Positions 46,745 to 60,298 are shown, numbered from the stretch's first letter. The stretch: DNA of 64,000 bases from Dryomyza anilis (GCA_951804985.1 OX638132.1:4569529-4633528), one strand, 5' to 3'. A program made the numbers and translations. Notes: generated by a model not told the origin, from the sequence alone.

Positions 46745-47110
46745 AACATTGCGAACTTAAATTTTAAATATCGACGTGATGGGCAAATTCTGAGTACGCA
46801 GCATGAATCAGTAGTACTTAACCCTAACCATACCCAGAGAAAATAATCGAGGCATGTCAAGTCGCATGATCGAGGCGGCCAATTGATGCAATCTCGCCGT
46901 GAGATGACCGAGTCGCCAAATTTGTTCTTTACCACTTTGTGCATCTCATTGCTTGTATGGCATGTAGCGCCATCTTGTTGGAATCACTGCTCGGAAATAT
47001 CGATGTTGGCGAGCTCTGGCCGAAGGACCATTGAGGGTAACGGTGTCTTCTTTCTCATTTCTAAAGAAATAAAATACGACGAACCGCACCGCAACAATGC
47101 ATGATGAAAT
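46745..47110 (-). pseudogene. Mariner-type transposase fragment
   Basis: On the minus strand, ANIDISEQ is followed by a stop where Trp is expected, then FQQDGATCHTSNEMHKVVKN, KFGDSVISRRDCINWPPRSC and DLTCLDYFLWVW. These are the second catalytic Asp region and the NWPPRSCDLTPLDFFLWG motif of mariner-like transposases. It is a 5'- and 3'-truncated piece with at least one nonsense mutation. Related to, but not overlapping, the mariner piece at 10769-11325. Confidence 0.85.
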
Positions 47111-48151
47111 GACAACCCTCACTAAATAATTTGACAGCTGGATGTTATTGGTAACTTTGACAATAACTCAAAAATAACAATTTGCTAAACTTACATTGCT
47201 ATCACCCATGGTTGAAGTATATACAAGTTAGTTCATCTAGACAGTAGTTGGCATACACTATGCTAAGAATGTTATTAAGAAAATTTAAAAAATATAACAA
47301 TTAACTGTCATTTTAAACTTTATTTCAAGGTTATGTTTTTTGCACTTTAAATTAACAAATTTATCCAAATGTCACACCACAAATTTACTTTTTCACTTTT
47401 GTTATACACTGCGGAGTTCTTCTGGAGCACATAGACAGCTGGAAAATTATCAAATTTTTCCTAAACAAATGTTGAGTCTTTCAAACAGTTCTCAAAAAAA
47501 GTAAATGGTGACTGAATTTTGAAAGATGACTATATACTTCAACCAGATAATGAAAGTGTCAAAAATCTTGCGCAAATTCAATATCTATACTGAGTTGCAT
47601 AGTTAATGACCAAACTGCTGTTCTTTTTCACTGAGTTTACATCATTTTGTAGCCTGTTTTACAAGAACCTGTTTTGATAGAGTGCAGTTAAGCACAACCA
47701 ACACAAGATCCTGTCTGGACAGGCACATGTATTTACATGATTCATTGCACTTTGAAAGTCAGTCCAATTTGGTCTCGATTCGCATACCTACTAAGAAAAC
47801 TGTATTTAAATCCCAGGCGAGTATCCTGCACACGATCACCGTTCGATCATGATTGTCGCAGATTCTGCGGTGTTGTTGAATGGTCGTCGTCGCAACTGGT
47901 TTGGTAAAGCATATAAAATTTCACCACAAAATAAAAGAAGAAAAAATCATAAACGGCAGATCAAGTTTCAGCTGTATTTAGGTTTTGCAAAATTGTGAAT
48001 ATTTATGTTATTAAACCATGTGTTATTGAGTGCTTAAATTCTTATAATTAACCCAATCCTTATAAAGCCTGTATATATAGCTGAAAAAACTATTTATTAA
48101 ATTTGACCTGAATATATTAAAATAGAAGTTTGTTACACCATATCGATCTCA
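47111..48151. other. No gene recognised
   Basis: A/T-rich sequence with a more mixed-composition stretch at 47640-47900. No reading frame, RNA gene or terminal repeat could be identified. Confidence 0.4.
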
Positions 48152-48373
48152 GGTTCAGTTTTTCAGACACAGTTTAAATAAAACGTGGTTTAAACTATGT
48201 AGTTGCCATTTCGTCTATACTGAAGATATCACAAATACTTAAAATTATTACTAATTGTCTACCTCTCTGTAAAATTTAAAGGTATTCACACGTTTTGATT
48301 AGGAATTATAGAAATTTTAAAAATGCGCTAAAGTTCATACTAAGTTTAAACTTGCTCTGAAAAACTGGACCTA
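48152..48373. mobile_element. GTTTAAAC-type MITE, short copy
   Basis: Starts AGGTTCAGTTTTTCAGACAC and ends in the inverted CTCTGAAAAACTGGACCT. Internal GGTTTAAACTATG and AAGTTTAAACTT words. 222 bp, no coding capacity. Confidence 0.75.
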
Positions 48374-51300
48374 ACAGAAATAATTCAAAAACTATTTGAC
48401 ATATTTTTAGTTTCAGCATGTAATAAATGTTCATAAAAGTTGAAAGGGATGCTAATGAAAAACTTGTTACCATTTTCATTTGATCAATTAGTGATGCAAC
48501 GTTACTGCATTGACCATGACAGAACCTAACACAATTAAAATGTGGAAGAGGCTATTATTAAGGAAAATCAAATAACGTTGAAAGCATGTTGCATAGCTTC
48601 AGTGCGAAAACATCGATCGATTCTTGTATTTCTTTTTTCTTTTGTATATAAAACGTGTATACTGACATTTGCAAAAAAAAAAATAAATAAGGAAAAAAAT
48701 CGAATGAACGATATGCACACATTATTAGATTAAGTCAAGTTGAGTGAACATCAACCTGAGTGGTATATCCTGTATTTTTTTTTTCCTTTTTCATTTCACT
48801 CTCAATGCACGTTGTTAATAATGTACTTATTTTTAAATACGTTAACGTAGATATTCCGACAAGTCACGTCGTCGGTGGAAGAACAAATTAAATCACGGTG
48901 GCAAATGTTGCATTAAATGGTTTTAAAATGCACTAATGGAACAAACCTTTTTGTATATGTTTTAAATAATAAAATTATAGAATTTATGATTCAAGTTTAT
49001 GAAATAAGAGTTTTTACTTTTTTTTAGAACATTTACTGCCTCATCATTTATCGTATTATTATCGTATGAGTGCGTTCCGTTTTCAGTTACTACCGACTAA
49101 AATTGATAAATCGTATTTCTAACGTTTTGTTTCGATCGATCATTGAGAAGAACCCACATAAACAATTATTTCCGATTTATACAAGTTAAGCCCCAACCAT
49201 AATATGCATATGCCAGCAGTAGTCAGGGCTCATTAAATCGTGCCCTCTACCCAGGTATTTTTTGGTCCTTAGTGTCATCATTAACAACTACACTGATACC
49301 TGCAGCTCCGTGAATTATTCAAAGTCAACAATTGATAGCCGGGCGCAAAGCAAGGCTGTGAAAATAGTAAGAACGACGAACATTTGCAAGTACCCGTACA
49401 CTTGTTACAAGTACATTTGTACTCACTTTGCTGTTACCAACTAAACAAATGAATGCAAAATGCAGTAGCAAACAAAACGGAAATTCCGAAAGGAAGGAAG
49501 CAGACAAAGAAAAAAATAAAAGAAAATCAAGGAATTTTTCATAAATAACATAGACACAGAGAATGTAGAATATGTTCTTTTGGCGAACTTACACGTGTTT
49601 GTGGCATGGAGGCGGATACACGACGAATGGAATATTTCTCAATTCTAAGCCATTCTACCTACAATATGCATGTACGTCGGTCGGAGGAGGAAGCGCTTCT
49701 AATTAGTTTCAGGGTTGGCTTACTTAATTTTTCTTCTTTTTTTGTTTATTTAAATGATGTTGGTTGTGGTTGCTGATGTTTAAAGCAGTTTGTTTGCAAA
49801 AGTGATCTATGGCAGGCATGCAAAGGTCAGTCGTCCATTGACGGTCGTCTTCTGTTTCTTTTTTTTTTCCTTTCTTTTTGTGCTGCGATTAGAGGCAGCT
49901 AATAGTTTAGTTTATACAGTCCGTGCGCACTTGATTCATTCTCGCTCTGGCGATAAGCTTAGTGATTATGTGTTGCTATTCTCAACTACATTGTTGCTGT
50001 TCTTATCTATGGGATTTTTTAAAGCATTTAATTTTTGGTGCACTTTGAAGTAAACTACATAAAACATGAATTTTAGTCATCGATTGAAATAAAATATGTA
50101 TATATTATTAATATACATATTTATAATAATAATAATTTGTATACAAAAACAGAACCGTAACAAAAACGTGATACCGAAGCACTGAAATCGTTCACAATAG
50201 AACTTAAAACGTAACCGAAACGAGGGATAAAACCGAATCTGAAAAATTGAAATCTTTAAAATTTTCGGTTTTATTGCTTGGTATTTACATAATTTAGAAA
50301 GGTATTATGTTGTTCTCTTCAATTGTAATCAATATTATTTTAATTGATGCAAATTGCTCAAAAAATATAAAGTATTAATTCAATTTTAGTTTATATACTC
50401 AACAAAGACTATAGAATTCAAGTTCTACGTATATCAGTAATATTTATTTTTAGATTTAATAGTTCGAAAATTAAAAATTAAAACTTAATTAATTATCGCA
50501 TTGTAGCATATTTAAAATATTAAGATTGGTTTTTCTGTAGATGCGTCAATAAATTAATACCTATGCCAACTGTTTGTTACGGACTCAATTCTTATCGGGA
50601 ACACATAATAATTGATGTTTTAAAAATAGCATTTGCAAAATAAATATACATTTTCATTCGCAACAGAAAATTTTAAATACCCGTTTGTTTTCACAGAATA
50701 ATAATAATAATGCTGATTACATTAAAAGCTGGCTTTATTTTGGTATAATTGTGTGTTGGTAAAACCCCGTAGGCAGCATTGATTGGTTGGCCTTGTTGGT
50801 TGGTTGGGCGATAACTTATCAAAAAACAAATGATTGCATTATTTTTCAAAACATTAAGTTTATCAGAATCACAAAATAAGAGTTGAAATAGTTATGTAGT
50901 AGCAGAAATTAATATGTAGTTTAGAAGGAAATTAACAGTTAACTAAATTTATATTTCAGATACGACTTTCAAAGATAATTGTTTGATATGAAAAACATTT
51001 GGTGTGAATAGAATTCAAGCTTGATCTGTAATTGTGGCTATTACTATGTAAACATGAATCATATTTTACTTATTATTTTTAAATATCTATTGTAAATAAC
51101 ACAGATACATCAAACGATCCAATACGGGTTTTGAATAATTCGATGTCTTTAGCATTTATTTACTTTATTTCTAAAAAATTGGAAAAATTGAAGGATTTAA
51201 ACTCGTTTAAATAATATTGATATATAGACGTAGAGGGATATATGATATAGTAAAAACCATCCAGCTAGCTGAAATTTGTTTCTAAATATAAAGGAAAAAC

Positions 51301-53311
51301 AAAGATTATATGAAGATATGTATTTGTAAATCCAAAAATTGTTCGTAATATTTTTTGACTTACAAATTTCGGATTTACAATATATAGTCTTCGGTTTGAT
51401 GTCATTTGTGCTGTAGAAAACATAGTTTCATTAATGTAGTTAGTCATGAAATATATTTCTACAAACCATGCCATGAAATCAAAATTCCAAAAAACCTTTT
51501 AAAATTTTGCAATTCTATATTTTTTTCACACACTTATGTTTTTCCTACAAGTTTAAAATGTTTTTTTTTTATATATAATATATAAATTTAATATAAAAAT
51601 TATATATGAATTTTATATAATTTATGTATATTTAAAATCTGTGAAAACACTTTTAATATATTTTAAAATTCACTTACTAATGTTACTAAATGTTGGTTTT
51701 TTTTCTTTAAATTTTTAATTAATTTAATTAAAATTTGTATAATCATTGTGGTTATATTTCACGTTTTCGAAATATGTTGTTTTATTCATTTCACTTAATA
51801 ATTTTAATTTCGTAAAGCAATAATTGAAACTCTTTTTCGTGGAGACTTCTGTTTTTTTGCAACTCTCTGTTTGCTGTGTAAAACAAACAATAACAAGAAA
51901 AATCCGTGCGACAGAGTTGTTGTTGTTCTTTTGTGTGTAAGTCTTTATGAGAGAGTGTGATGCACTGCACTAACCACTGTGAGCGCAGGCAACTGCAGTA
52001 CTCATTTTCATATGGTTGTTGTAATTTAGTTTTTACGTTTTTCTAGCGTTTTTGTTCTCAAATTATTAAAACTAAGTATTGCACGCAATACAATAGATTA
52101 ATACGAATCGTTTGATACCAGTATCATTAAAATCTGTTCAGAAATACGGCAGGTTAGAGCAAGAGAAAAAACACGTTTTGTTTTATTAATATAGATAGAT
52201 TAACATTTAAAAGAAATCTTATTTTCTAGACTAATACCCACTCACTTTCTGTGATTCGCAACGAACGATGAAACGAAAATTTAACGTATTAATTTCGTCA
52301 CACGAAATTGGCTGCAAATTCCCTGAAGAGAAGGTGAGCTAAAATTCGAGATCAGCGAATCCGAATTAACCAAAAGAGTAAGGCAATGTTCACACTTTTC
52401 GTCAATGCAAATGGAGTAGAACTGGATCAATTCGTTAAAAGATTTCATTTGGATTTGAAAAGCAAGTGCATATCAAAGTTTTGTTTGAATATTTGAAAAA
52501 AGTTGAAGTACTTCACAGCTGAAACATAGTATGAATATGAAAGTGATTGTCCAATATCAATTCATTTAGAGCTTTTATTTGTATTTAATAAATTTAAATT
52601 GATTATTAAAATATCTCATAGTACCATTTCAAATCGGAATACAATCTTTAAATGAATTGATATCGGAAAATCGTTTTTATATCCATAATCAGAGAGATCG
52701 CAGCTACAAAATATATTCCGCGAAAAAAAATTTAATAATTTATTTTGAAAATTCATTTTCAATTGAATAAATAAAAATCGTAAACGAATTGATTTAAAAC
52801 GAGTTGGGAAAGTTAGATCACATGGGTAAGTTCGGTTACATAAAAGTAAAAAAAATAATCAAAAAATTTTGAAAAATAAATATGGGCGGATCACGCCTTT
52901 TAAAACATATGTGAGGATTTAAGGCTAATATTTCATAAATTTGCAAAATATACAGTTTTCTCAAGAGTTCACGTATACAGCGTTTAGATTTTTATTACTA
53001 ATATACCTACGCTATATGTGCGAAATCGTAGCGAGGTCGGTCTAATGTGACCTGTGATCTGACCACTTATATTCAAATACCTCATAAAATTTACATCTAC
53101 AAATCAATATTACTGTATACGTGTTTAGGTAAACTTTTTTGGCTTCATGCTCAAATACATGAAAATAATATTTTCCCGCAAAATGACATGTGGTTCCCAA
53201 AAAAAAATAGAAATTCTTGACACCTACCCATTTGCAAATATGGGTATCAAATGAATGGAAATTCTTCAGCGATTGAAAATTTGTAGTTATTTTCAGGATT
53301 CGTATGCCCTG
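48374..53311. other. A/T-rich, no gene recognised
   Basis: No coding exon or RNA gene found. A stretch near 50150-50275 reiterates ACCGAAAC/CGTAAC words. 51840-52060 is less A/T-biased and could hold an untranslated exon or promoter of gish, but nothing in the sequence proves it. Confidence 0.4.
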
Positions 53312-53970
53312 CACACAGAAAAAAATAACTAAAATAACATGTAAATATAACTAAAATAACATCAATCCAAATAATTTTTAATTGAAACTCAGCCGATATA
53401 ACTTTTAGTAGCATTGAATTCCATATTCGTAATAATAATGATTATGTTAATTGGAGAAACTTTAATCATTAATTAATTAATTGGTAACTTTAATTAAAAA
53501 TTTCATTCGATTGAAATTGGATCAATTAATTATTTTGTTAAATTAAATAAAATATTTGTCGAATAGAAACATATGAAAATAAAAATAATTTAATTCAATA
53601 TATAACATAAAATAAGTATTTATATTGTTTGATATGCTTTGTAAAATTCTATCAACCTAAGGAATGCTTTACCGAAGTCAGTTTTCACAACTTCCACAGG
53701 TGGGCCAATTAATTGAGTCAAACATAAAATTTGATATTCGATTTTTAATGATTCAATATGCAACAAAATGTGCATCATTAGTTACTTTTCAAATTCTTGA
53801 CAGCAAAAATAAATTGAGCAATTTAATGTTTTAATAACATAACATACACTAAATAATGCAATATCCTGTTTTAAAATAGCAACGTAGAACAAAATAATGT
53901 TAGAAGAAACTGAACGACGCCGCCGCACGAGACGCAGAAACAAAAAACAAAATGAAATCCAGTCCATGAA
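53312..53970 (-). mobile_element. CACAGAAAAAA-ended repeat, copy B (reverse orientation)
   Basis: Reverse complement of about 44985-45705: shared TTACCGAAGTCAGTTTTCAC, ATTTGATATTCGATTTTTAA, GCAATATCCTGTTTTAAAAT and GAAACTGAACGACGCCGCCG. The end equivalent to copy A's left 240 bp is missing. Confidence 0.75.
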
Positions 53971-54696
53971 AAATTATTTAAAACATGTAAAAATGGTTTG
54001 TGTTCTATACTAAGTGAATTTTAATACCACTTAAAACAACATTTGCCATCATGATTTAATTTGCTTTCCCACCGACGACGTTACTGGTCGCAATATCTAC
54101 GCCAACCTATTTATAAGTAAGTACATTATTAACAATGAACTCAATCTAATAATGTTTGCATATAGGTCACTTCTTATTTTTTTTTTTTGTAAATGCAAAA
54201 TGCATACAAAATATATAAAAAAAATCGATCGATGCTTGCACTGCAGCTATAGCTTATTATGCAACATGCTTTTAACGTTTTTTTCTTCTCTTTAATTATA
54301 TCTGCTTCCACATCCTGATTATGTTACGTTTATGGACAATGCAGTTACTTCATTGTATAGTGATGTCTTTACATGTTTTGATCACTAATTGATCAAATGA
54401 AAATGGTAACATGTTTTCCATTAGAATCTGTTTGCGTGCGTAAAAGCATCGCGGATTCTAGCGAAATGAAGAAGCTTGTGGAAACGTATAAAATTCGCCT
54501 ATATAAGGGAACCGCATTAAAGGAGCAGGACTTCAGTTGTGATTTACAAGTGAACCGGAGTGATTGTTATCAAGAGCTCGAACTTGGTCGGTTTTTTCTC
54601 GGTTAGTGCGGTTTTCACGTTCTCATTTAGAGTTAACAAGATAAATCCTGTTCACTCAGACAAGAATTTTTACAGATTTTGTGAACGTAAACGTGA

Positions 54697-55012
54697 ATAT
54701 AATAATAATAATAATAGTTTGGCGCTACAGTCCTGTACAGAACTTCGGCCGAGCTCTCTCACCATTTTGAGCTGTGCGTGTTATATTTGTACTCAAAGTG
54801 GTGGGACCTACAGTTTATTGCCGAATCCGAACGGCGGGTGAGAGCTTTTCATAGGCAATGATTTTACTCTCGTAGGTTTGCCATTTACTGACGAGAGGTA
54901 GCGCGGTATAGAAAAATGTTTCTATGAAAAGATGTTGTTAGCCCCAGTCCAGGCTTGAACCGGGGACCTTTGGACTCGCAGTCCAACGCACTAACCACTG
55001 AGCTACCGCGGC
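54697..55012 (-). mobile_element. tRNA-derived SINE
   Basis: On the minus strand the element starts with a tRNA-like head (55012-54938): A box TAGCTCAGTGG, an anticodon-stem-like TTGGA...TCCAA around CTGCGAG, and B box GGTTCAAGCC. A body of about 215 bp unrelated to tRNA follows, then a tail of ATT repeats (54700-54715). This is the classical architecture of a pol III SINE, presumably moved by a LINE with a matching 3' end. The head lacks a pairing acceptor stem and is not a working tRNA gene. Confidence 0.85.
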
Positions 55013-56104
55013 TACATGAATATATAAACTACGTGAATATATAAACTAAAAACCCAGGAAAAGTCTATATATTTATTGCGGCTGTATATTCACTGAGAAA
55101 AAAGTATATTTTTTATATATTGTGTCTAAATATGATTTTATTTTTTTATATATATGTATACTTTTTTATATATGTTGGCTATAGAAATGTATGTATATAT
55201 CATTATATATTGTGCCTATGTTATTATTTTATATTGTATTTTTTATTTAATTATTTTCTTATGTTAAATTTATTATTTTATATTTTCATAAACTCATTTT
55301 TTATTATAATTTATTAAGTAGTGCGACTTAATTTAATTCATTTTATTTATTTTTACTATTGCTGTCGCTTTGCTGCCTATTGCTACTATTTGTTGTTGAT
55401 CGATCGAAAATCGTAATTTCGTAAAATAGACATTTCTGTATGTGCCAATGTTGGATTCGACCATCACGATGTCAAAATATTGCCATTTATTACAAGAGGA
55501 CAATTACATGTGAAAGTATGAGAGAGAGATCGAGATACAGACTATGCGAGTTCATTATACTTTATCCGTCAGATGTACGAATTATTTCGTGAATTATTTT
55601 CACAAATGAGACACGTGTTTCCTAGTTTTTATCAAATGTTTTGCTTTAGTTAACATTTTATCCTCTATAATTTTGAAAACTCTATTAAAAAGTTTTAAGG
55701 ATTATTAAGGAATTTGCGCGATTTACTAAAACAAGGTTTTGTATATTCGATATTTAATCAAAGCAACACAATATATTTCAAATATTTAACAATACTTTTC
55801 AAATTAGTCTAACTAATATAAATAAAAGTATTAAATTTAAAAACTTTGAAGAAAATAATGGATTTTGTAACAAATTTGGTATCGCTGCAATTATTTTTCA
55901 CACCTAAATTCAAGACTCATTTACAAAAGGTACCTTATTTTTTGAAATTGGTTAAGAATATGGAAAAATAAGACGGCATTGTAATGACATAATTCCAATA
56001 ATTGTAAATTATAAAAATAATTGATTGTTCTTATTACGCAACACTTCTAGAAAATGGAATTTATAATTTATGGGAGAGCGCTGCTATTATTTTTCACACA
56101 GCTG
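55013..56104. other. A/T-rich, no gene recognised
   Basis: Very T/A-rich low-complexity sequence (55080-55320 is nearly all T and A). No feature beyond microsatellite-like runs. Confidence 0.5.
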
Positions 56105-56446
56105 TATATATTGAATTAAATTATTTTTATTTTCATATGTTTCTATTCGACAAATATTTTATTTAATTTAACAAAATATTTAATTGATCCAATTTCTATC
56201 GAATGAAATTTTTAATTGATGTTACTAATTAATTAATGATTTAAAAATTCCCAATAAAAAATATAATATATATAACAACATTAATTTCAATATGACAAAA
56301 AAATTAATTAAAGTTTCTCCAATTAACATATTCTTATTATTACGAATATGCTACTAAAAGTTACATCGGCTGAGTTTCAATTAAAAATTAGTTGGATTGA
56401 TTAACATTTTAGTTATATTTACACACTTTTTTTCTGTGTGTAGATA
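56105..56446 (+). mobile_element. CACAGAAAAAA-ended repeat, copy C (3' part)
   Basis: Matches 45350-45705 in the same orientation: ATATTTTATTTAATTTAACA, AATTTCTATCGAATGAAATT, and TTTAGTTATATTTACACACT before the TTTTTCTGTGTGT end. Confidence 0.75.
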
Positions 56447-56811
56447 CATACACGTAGTGTGGTGCCATGCGACTGTCTGCTGTCATGAGTCTGTCCGTTG
56501 TCATGCGTCCGTCTGTTGTCATGCGTCTGTTTGTTGCCATGCGATGATACTGGATAGCAATGCAAAGTTGTCGTTGCGAAAGTGTGTGTATACGAAACGT
56601 AATTCGTTATTGTTTTATTCTCTTCTTTCTTAGTATTCGCTTTGTAGCGTTTGAGTTTGTGTTCGCATGATGTTCGCAAAGAAAAATGTTGCCCTGCAAG
56701 ATATTATTTCTGTTCTCTTGAAATACGGTACGTGTAGCATACGGATTTTTTAAATTTCTGACGAAAACAGAAATATGCCTATACGAAATATTCCTTATAT
56801 TTATAATATCA

Positions 56812-57078
56812 TCGTTGTAGAACGAAAAGTCACCAAATACATTTTTATGAAAAATTTGATATTAATGATGATATTGTTGATATTAATCAACAAACTCGAA
56901 AATAAGAGTTTGTTGATTAATATTATAAGAAGTAATGATGCACTTTTAAAGTTGAAATATCAATTGATAGATTTACATTTTCTTATCATGTGGTAAAAAA
57001 AATTCGAGATCTTCGATTAAAAATTGACAGATACATTAGCATTTAGTATGTATTTGGTGACTTTTCGTTCTACAACGA
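56812..57078. mobile_element. 267-bp MITE with 29-bp perfect inverted ends
   Basis: Left end TCGTTGTAGAACGAAAAGTC (56812) and 29 bp in all; the right end is its exact complement (57050-57078). Inside, 56878-56921 is a second hairpin with an 18-bp perfect stem (TTAATCAACAAACTC and complement). A related end (GGTGATTTTTAGTTCTACAA) occurs at about 6042, at the edge of the foldback repeat. Confidence 0.8.
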
Positions 57079-57410
57079 CATTTTTATGTATTTTTTTTAT
57101 TGCATTTTTGAGTTTATGAGTAGTCATATTTTTGAATTTCGCGGTCCAAATTTAAAATAAATCCAAATAAATCTTATTATCGTATATAAATAAATTTAAT
57201 ATTTCTTTTGGTGACTATTTGAAGTTTTTTAACTCATTTTGTGGTAATGGTAGAAAATCTAAATATATGAGTATTTGTACATAATATGTCCACCTTTAAA
57301 GCAAAAATATAACATTTAAATAACATAACATTTTCATCAAAGTCATGTACTGAGCATTGGCTATTCTCAAGTTTCATTAAACATGTGCCAAAATGTTTCT
57401 ATCAGTGTTC

Positions 57411-57550
57411 TCATTCTACTCCGATCGGAGTAGATCTACTCCATTTCATTTTTATTTTTTAAATCTACTCCTCTACTCCGGTAGTAGAATTTTCTACTCA
57501 TTTCCCATAATTTTCTACTCCCTTTTACTGAAATCTTTGCAATTTTTTTT
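57411..57550. repeat. CTACTCC-rich block, left copy
   Basis: Starts CAGTGTTCTCATTCTACTCC, a hAT-like beginning, with many CTACTC words and a palindrome around GATCGGAGTAGATC. Direct repeat of 58292-58440. Confidence 0.65.
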
Positions 57551-57554
57551 TTAA

Positions 57555-57775
57555 TTGTGTAAAAAAAATGTCAATATTATAATTATTTTTATAACTATGA
57601 TCGATTATCTGTAAAATGAATGTAATTTTGTTGCTATGGTCGTTAAATTCTAGAATATACAATAAAATATACGTTTGCATCATCTTCATTAAAGTCATTT
57701 GAAAACATAATGCATTTCACTAGGTGTTCCTGATACTCCAAAACTCTAGAACGGACCACCCTGTAAACATAAGAT
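57555..57775. repeat. Dispersed repeat, copy 2
   Basis: Counterpart of 10530-10740 in the Vps45 intron, in the same orientation. Ends near CCACCCTGTAAAC. Confidence 0.5.
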
Positions 57776-58291
57776 TTATAGAAAATCCATAAAATCAGAA
57801 ATGAATAAGAATGTTAAAAATAAACATAACGTTTAATTTATTTTAAATCTAATAAAATAATGAATAATTTCTACTCCCATTTCATAAAATTTTCTAAAAT
57901 TTCCAAATCTACACCATTTGTATTGGCGAAAAGTGTGAAGATTGGTTCCTATGCATGTTATTTCCATGTTGTCATTTACCAAAATTCGGAATACCAAACC
58001 ATTTGTGTATAAGACTTTTTCGTAAGTAGTACAATTGAAAAATTTTTCCAAATAAATTGGGAAAGGCAAAACATCGTAACTATATTATTCTTCAAATACT
58101 TCTGTATTTTATAATTATAATGGATATTTTTTTAGAAATTAGGCCACACTATTATTATGGTCAGCTTATTTAAAGGATACTTTACGAAAAAAATCAATAC
58201 AATATTGAACTACTCGATTATGAGACACTTTTTTCGCCTACTGTGAAATTTGATTTTTGTTGGTTCCGACTTTTGCCTGGTGCTTGCTCGA

Positions 58292-58440
58292 TATCAGTGT
58301 ACTCAATCTACTCCGGTCGGAGTAGATCTACTTCTTTTCATAAGTGTTTTTTAAAATCTACTCCTCTACTCTAGTAGTATTTTCTACTCCTTTTTTCGTC
58401 ATTTTATACTCCATTTACTGAAATCTACTCTCATTGCAAT
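58292..58440. repeat. CTACTCC-rich block, right copy
   Basis: Starts CAGTGTACTCAATCTACTCC and follows the same order of words as 57411-57550 up to TTTACTGAAATCTACTC. The 883-bp spacing of two like-oriented ends suggests two truncated elements or a partial duplication. Confidence 0.65.
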
Positions 58441-58707
58441 AATTGAATGCATTTTTTTTTAATTTGCTTTCTTGTCTGTCTGTTCGGTACAAATCTTGAA
58501 ATTGATTTTAAACAACAGACTTGAGATTTTAAATATTGCCTCGAAATATTATCGTTTTCTTGCCATCCGGTTCATCATGGTTCTATCAAAATGGTTCCAT
58601 ATTACAGACACTTTGAAACATGAATATTTTTAATTTTAAAATATTCGGCCTTACGAATTCTGTCAGATGAAAATCTAACTGACACAAAAAATAAAAAAAA
58701 TGTGCAA

Positions 58708-58868
58708 TAAAAAATATTATTTAATATAAAACGTTTTTAAGGTATGATTATATTTAATATATAATTATATGATTTAAAATGAAACGTGGGGCGTTAGATA
58801 ATATAATCTATTGGATCCTTACAGTTATTACATAATAAAAACGTTTTATATTAAAAAATATTTTTTAT
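58708..58868. mobile_element. A/T-rich hairpin MITE
   Basis: Arms of about 30 bp (58708-58737 and 58837-58868), AAATATTATTTAATATAAAA plus CGTTTTT and the complement, enclose about 100 bp. No coding capacity. Confidence 0.65.
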
Positions 58869-59418
58869 TTCATATTTTTTATTTTTTTCTAATGAAAACG
58901 TAACAATTTTTAAAAATTTTTAAATAACATAAAGTAAAAATTTAGAAAAACTTTAAATTACAATAATATTAAAGCAGCAACTATTATACAGCCTTATTAA
59001 CAATAAAAACAAGTAAAATGAAATAGTTTACAAATTTTTAAACAAAAAACAAAAAAAGAATGTGTTATAAAAACAATCTTGGTGCTGTTTTAATTCTTTT
59101 CAGACTAAAAACAGTCTTGTAAAAAAATAACGCACAAAATTGGGTAAAATTTAAGTCTGCACGAACTTACATCAAATTAAGTTTCTCGTTCTTTTTTTAC
59201 ACTATCTAGAATGCATTTACCTTCAAATAACTTAAAATGGAAATAAGATTGAGCCAACTTAATTTTCCGAATGCATTCTTTTTTCTGTGTAGTTCAAAAA
59301 TTCGAGAATTCTCGTCGAGATTCTCGATATTTTGATTGGAAAAATTGGATCTCGTCTCGACTATTAAAGGTTATCTCGTTCTCGATATCGTCTCAAATTT
59401 AGAGACGAGATTGTTCAT

Positions 59419-59470
59419 AAAAATATATTTATAAAAATATATTTATAAAAATATATTTATAAATTATAAG
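59419..59470. repeat. Short tandem repeat, 16-bp unit
   Basis: AAAAATATATTTAT is repeated three to four times. Just upstream (59300-59410) is a TCTCG/CGAGA-rich block with inverted words, similar in style to the CTCACTCACG and CTACTCC blocks elsewhere in the window. Confidence 0.6.
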
Positions 59471-60289
59471 CTGCTTTTTTTTCATAATTTAAATTTGAGC
59501 TGGAACAAATTTTATATGCAAACAAAAACAACATTTGAACCAGATAAATTTCTGGTGTAGCTATCCGGCTCAACTCATTCAAAATGTGTACTGACTAAAA
59601 CGAATACGGCGAGAATTTCTGAATGTTGCTGACAAAAATTGACAGAAAATAAACTTCAAAATGTTTGATAAAGAAAATATATTTTTTAAAAATTAGCTGG
59701 AATTTCCTTTTGTGACGACAACCAGAACTCGAACCGCTCAAAAAATTATCAAATTATATTGAACGTTGGGAGCCTTCCTGTCGGAGAACCTTCGTTATCC
59801 TCAGCGTCCACAAGAAAAAATGTGCGCCTGTGTTTTTGTGTGTGTGTTAGTGTCGCAGTCGTAGCTACCATTTGTAGTGCTGCAAGAACCATTTTCAATA
59901 GAACAGTGCATCCAACCATCACTCCCATCTCTTTGTAAAATGACCGTGGTATTTTTTTAATATATATATAAAATATTAAAATTTTTAAATGTCATTACAA
60001 AGACACAAACCTTTCATATATTAAGAAGAATGGTTTGTGTATTATTTGATTTGAGCCACATTGTTTTTTTTCACAATTGCTTTGATCCGGTACAAAAAAT
60101 TATGAAAAAAACGCAGCAATATTTATGAAAATATATTTATAAAAAAATATATATATATATATATTGAAATCAAAATTTTCTTATTTTTTTTTTTTGAAAA
60201 CAAATGGGCATGTTTTTTCTTTTCGAAAAAAAAAATTTTTTTTTTGAAATAAAAAATGTTTATAATTTAAATTATTTAAAAAAAAAGAA

Positions 60290-60298
<9 letters not shown>

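Noticed and set aside
54938..55012. tRNA-like sequence with GCG anticodon position, minus strand
   Set aside because: The 5' GCCGCGG has no matching 3' acceptor strand, the T-arm is poorly formed, and the sequence continues into a SINE body. It is the SINE head, not a tRNA gene.
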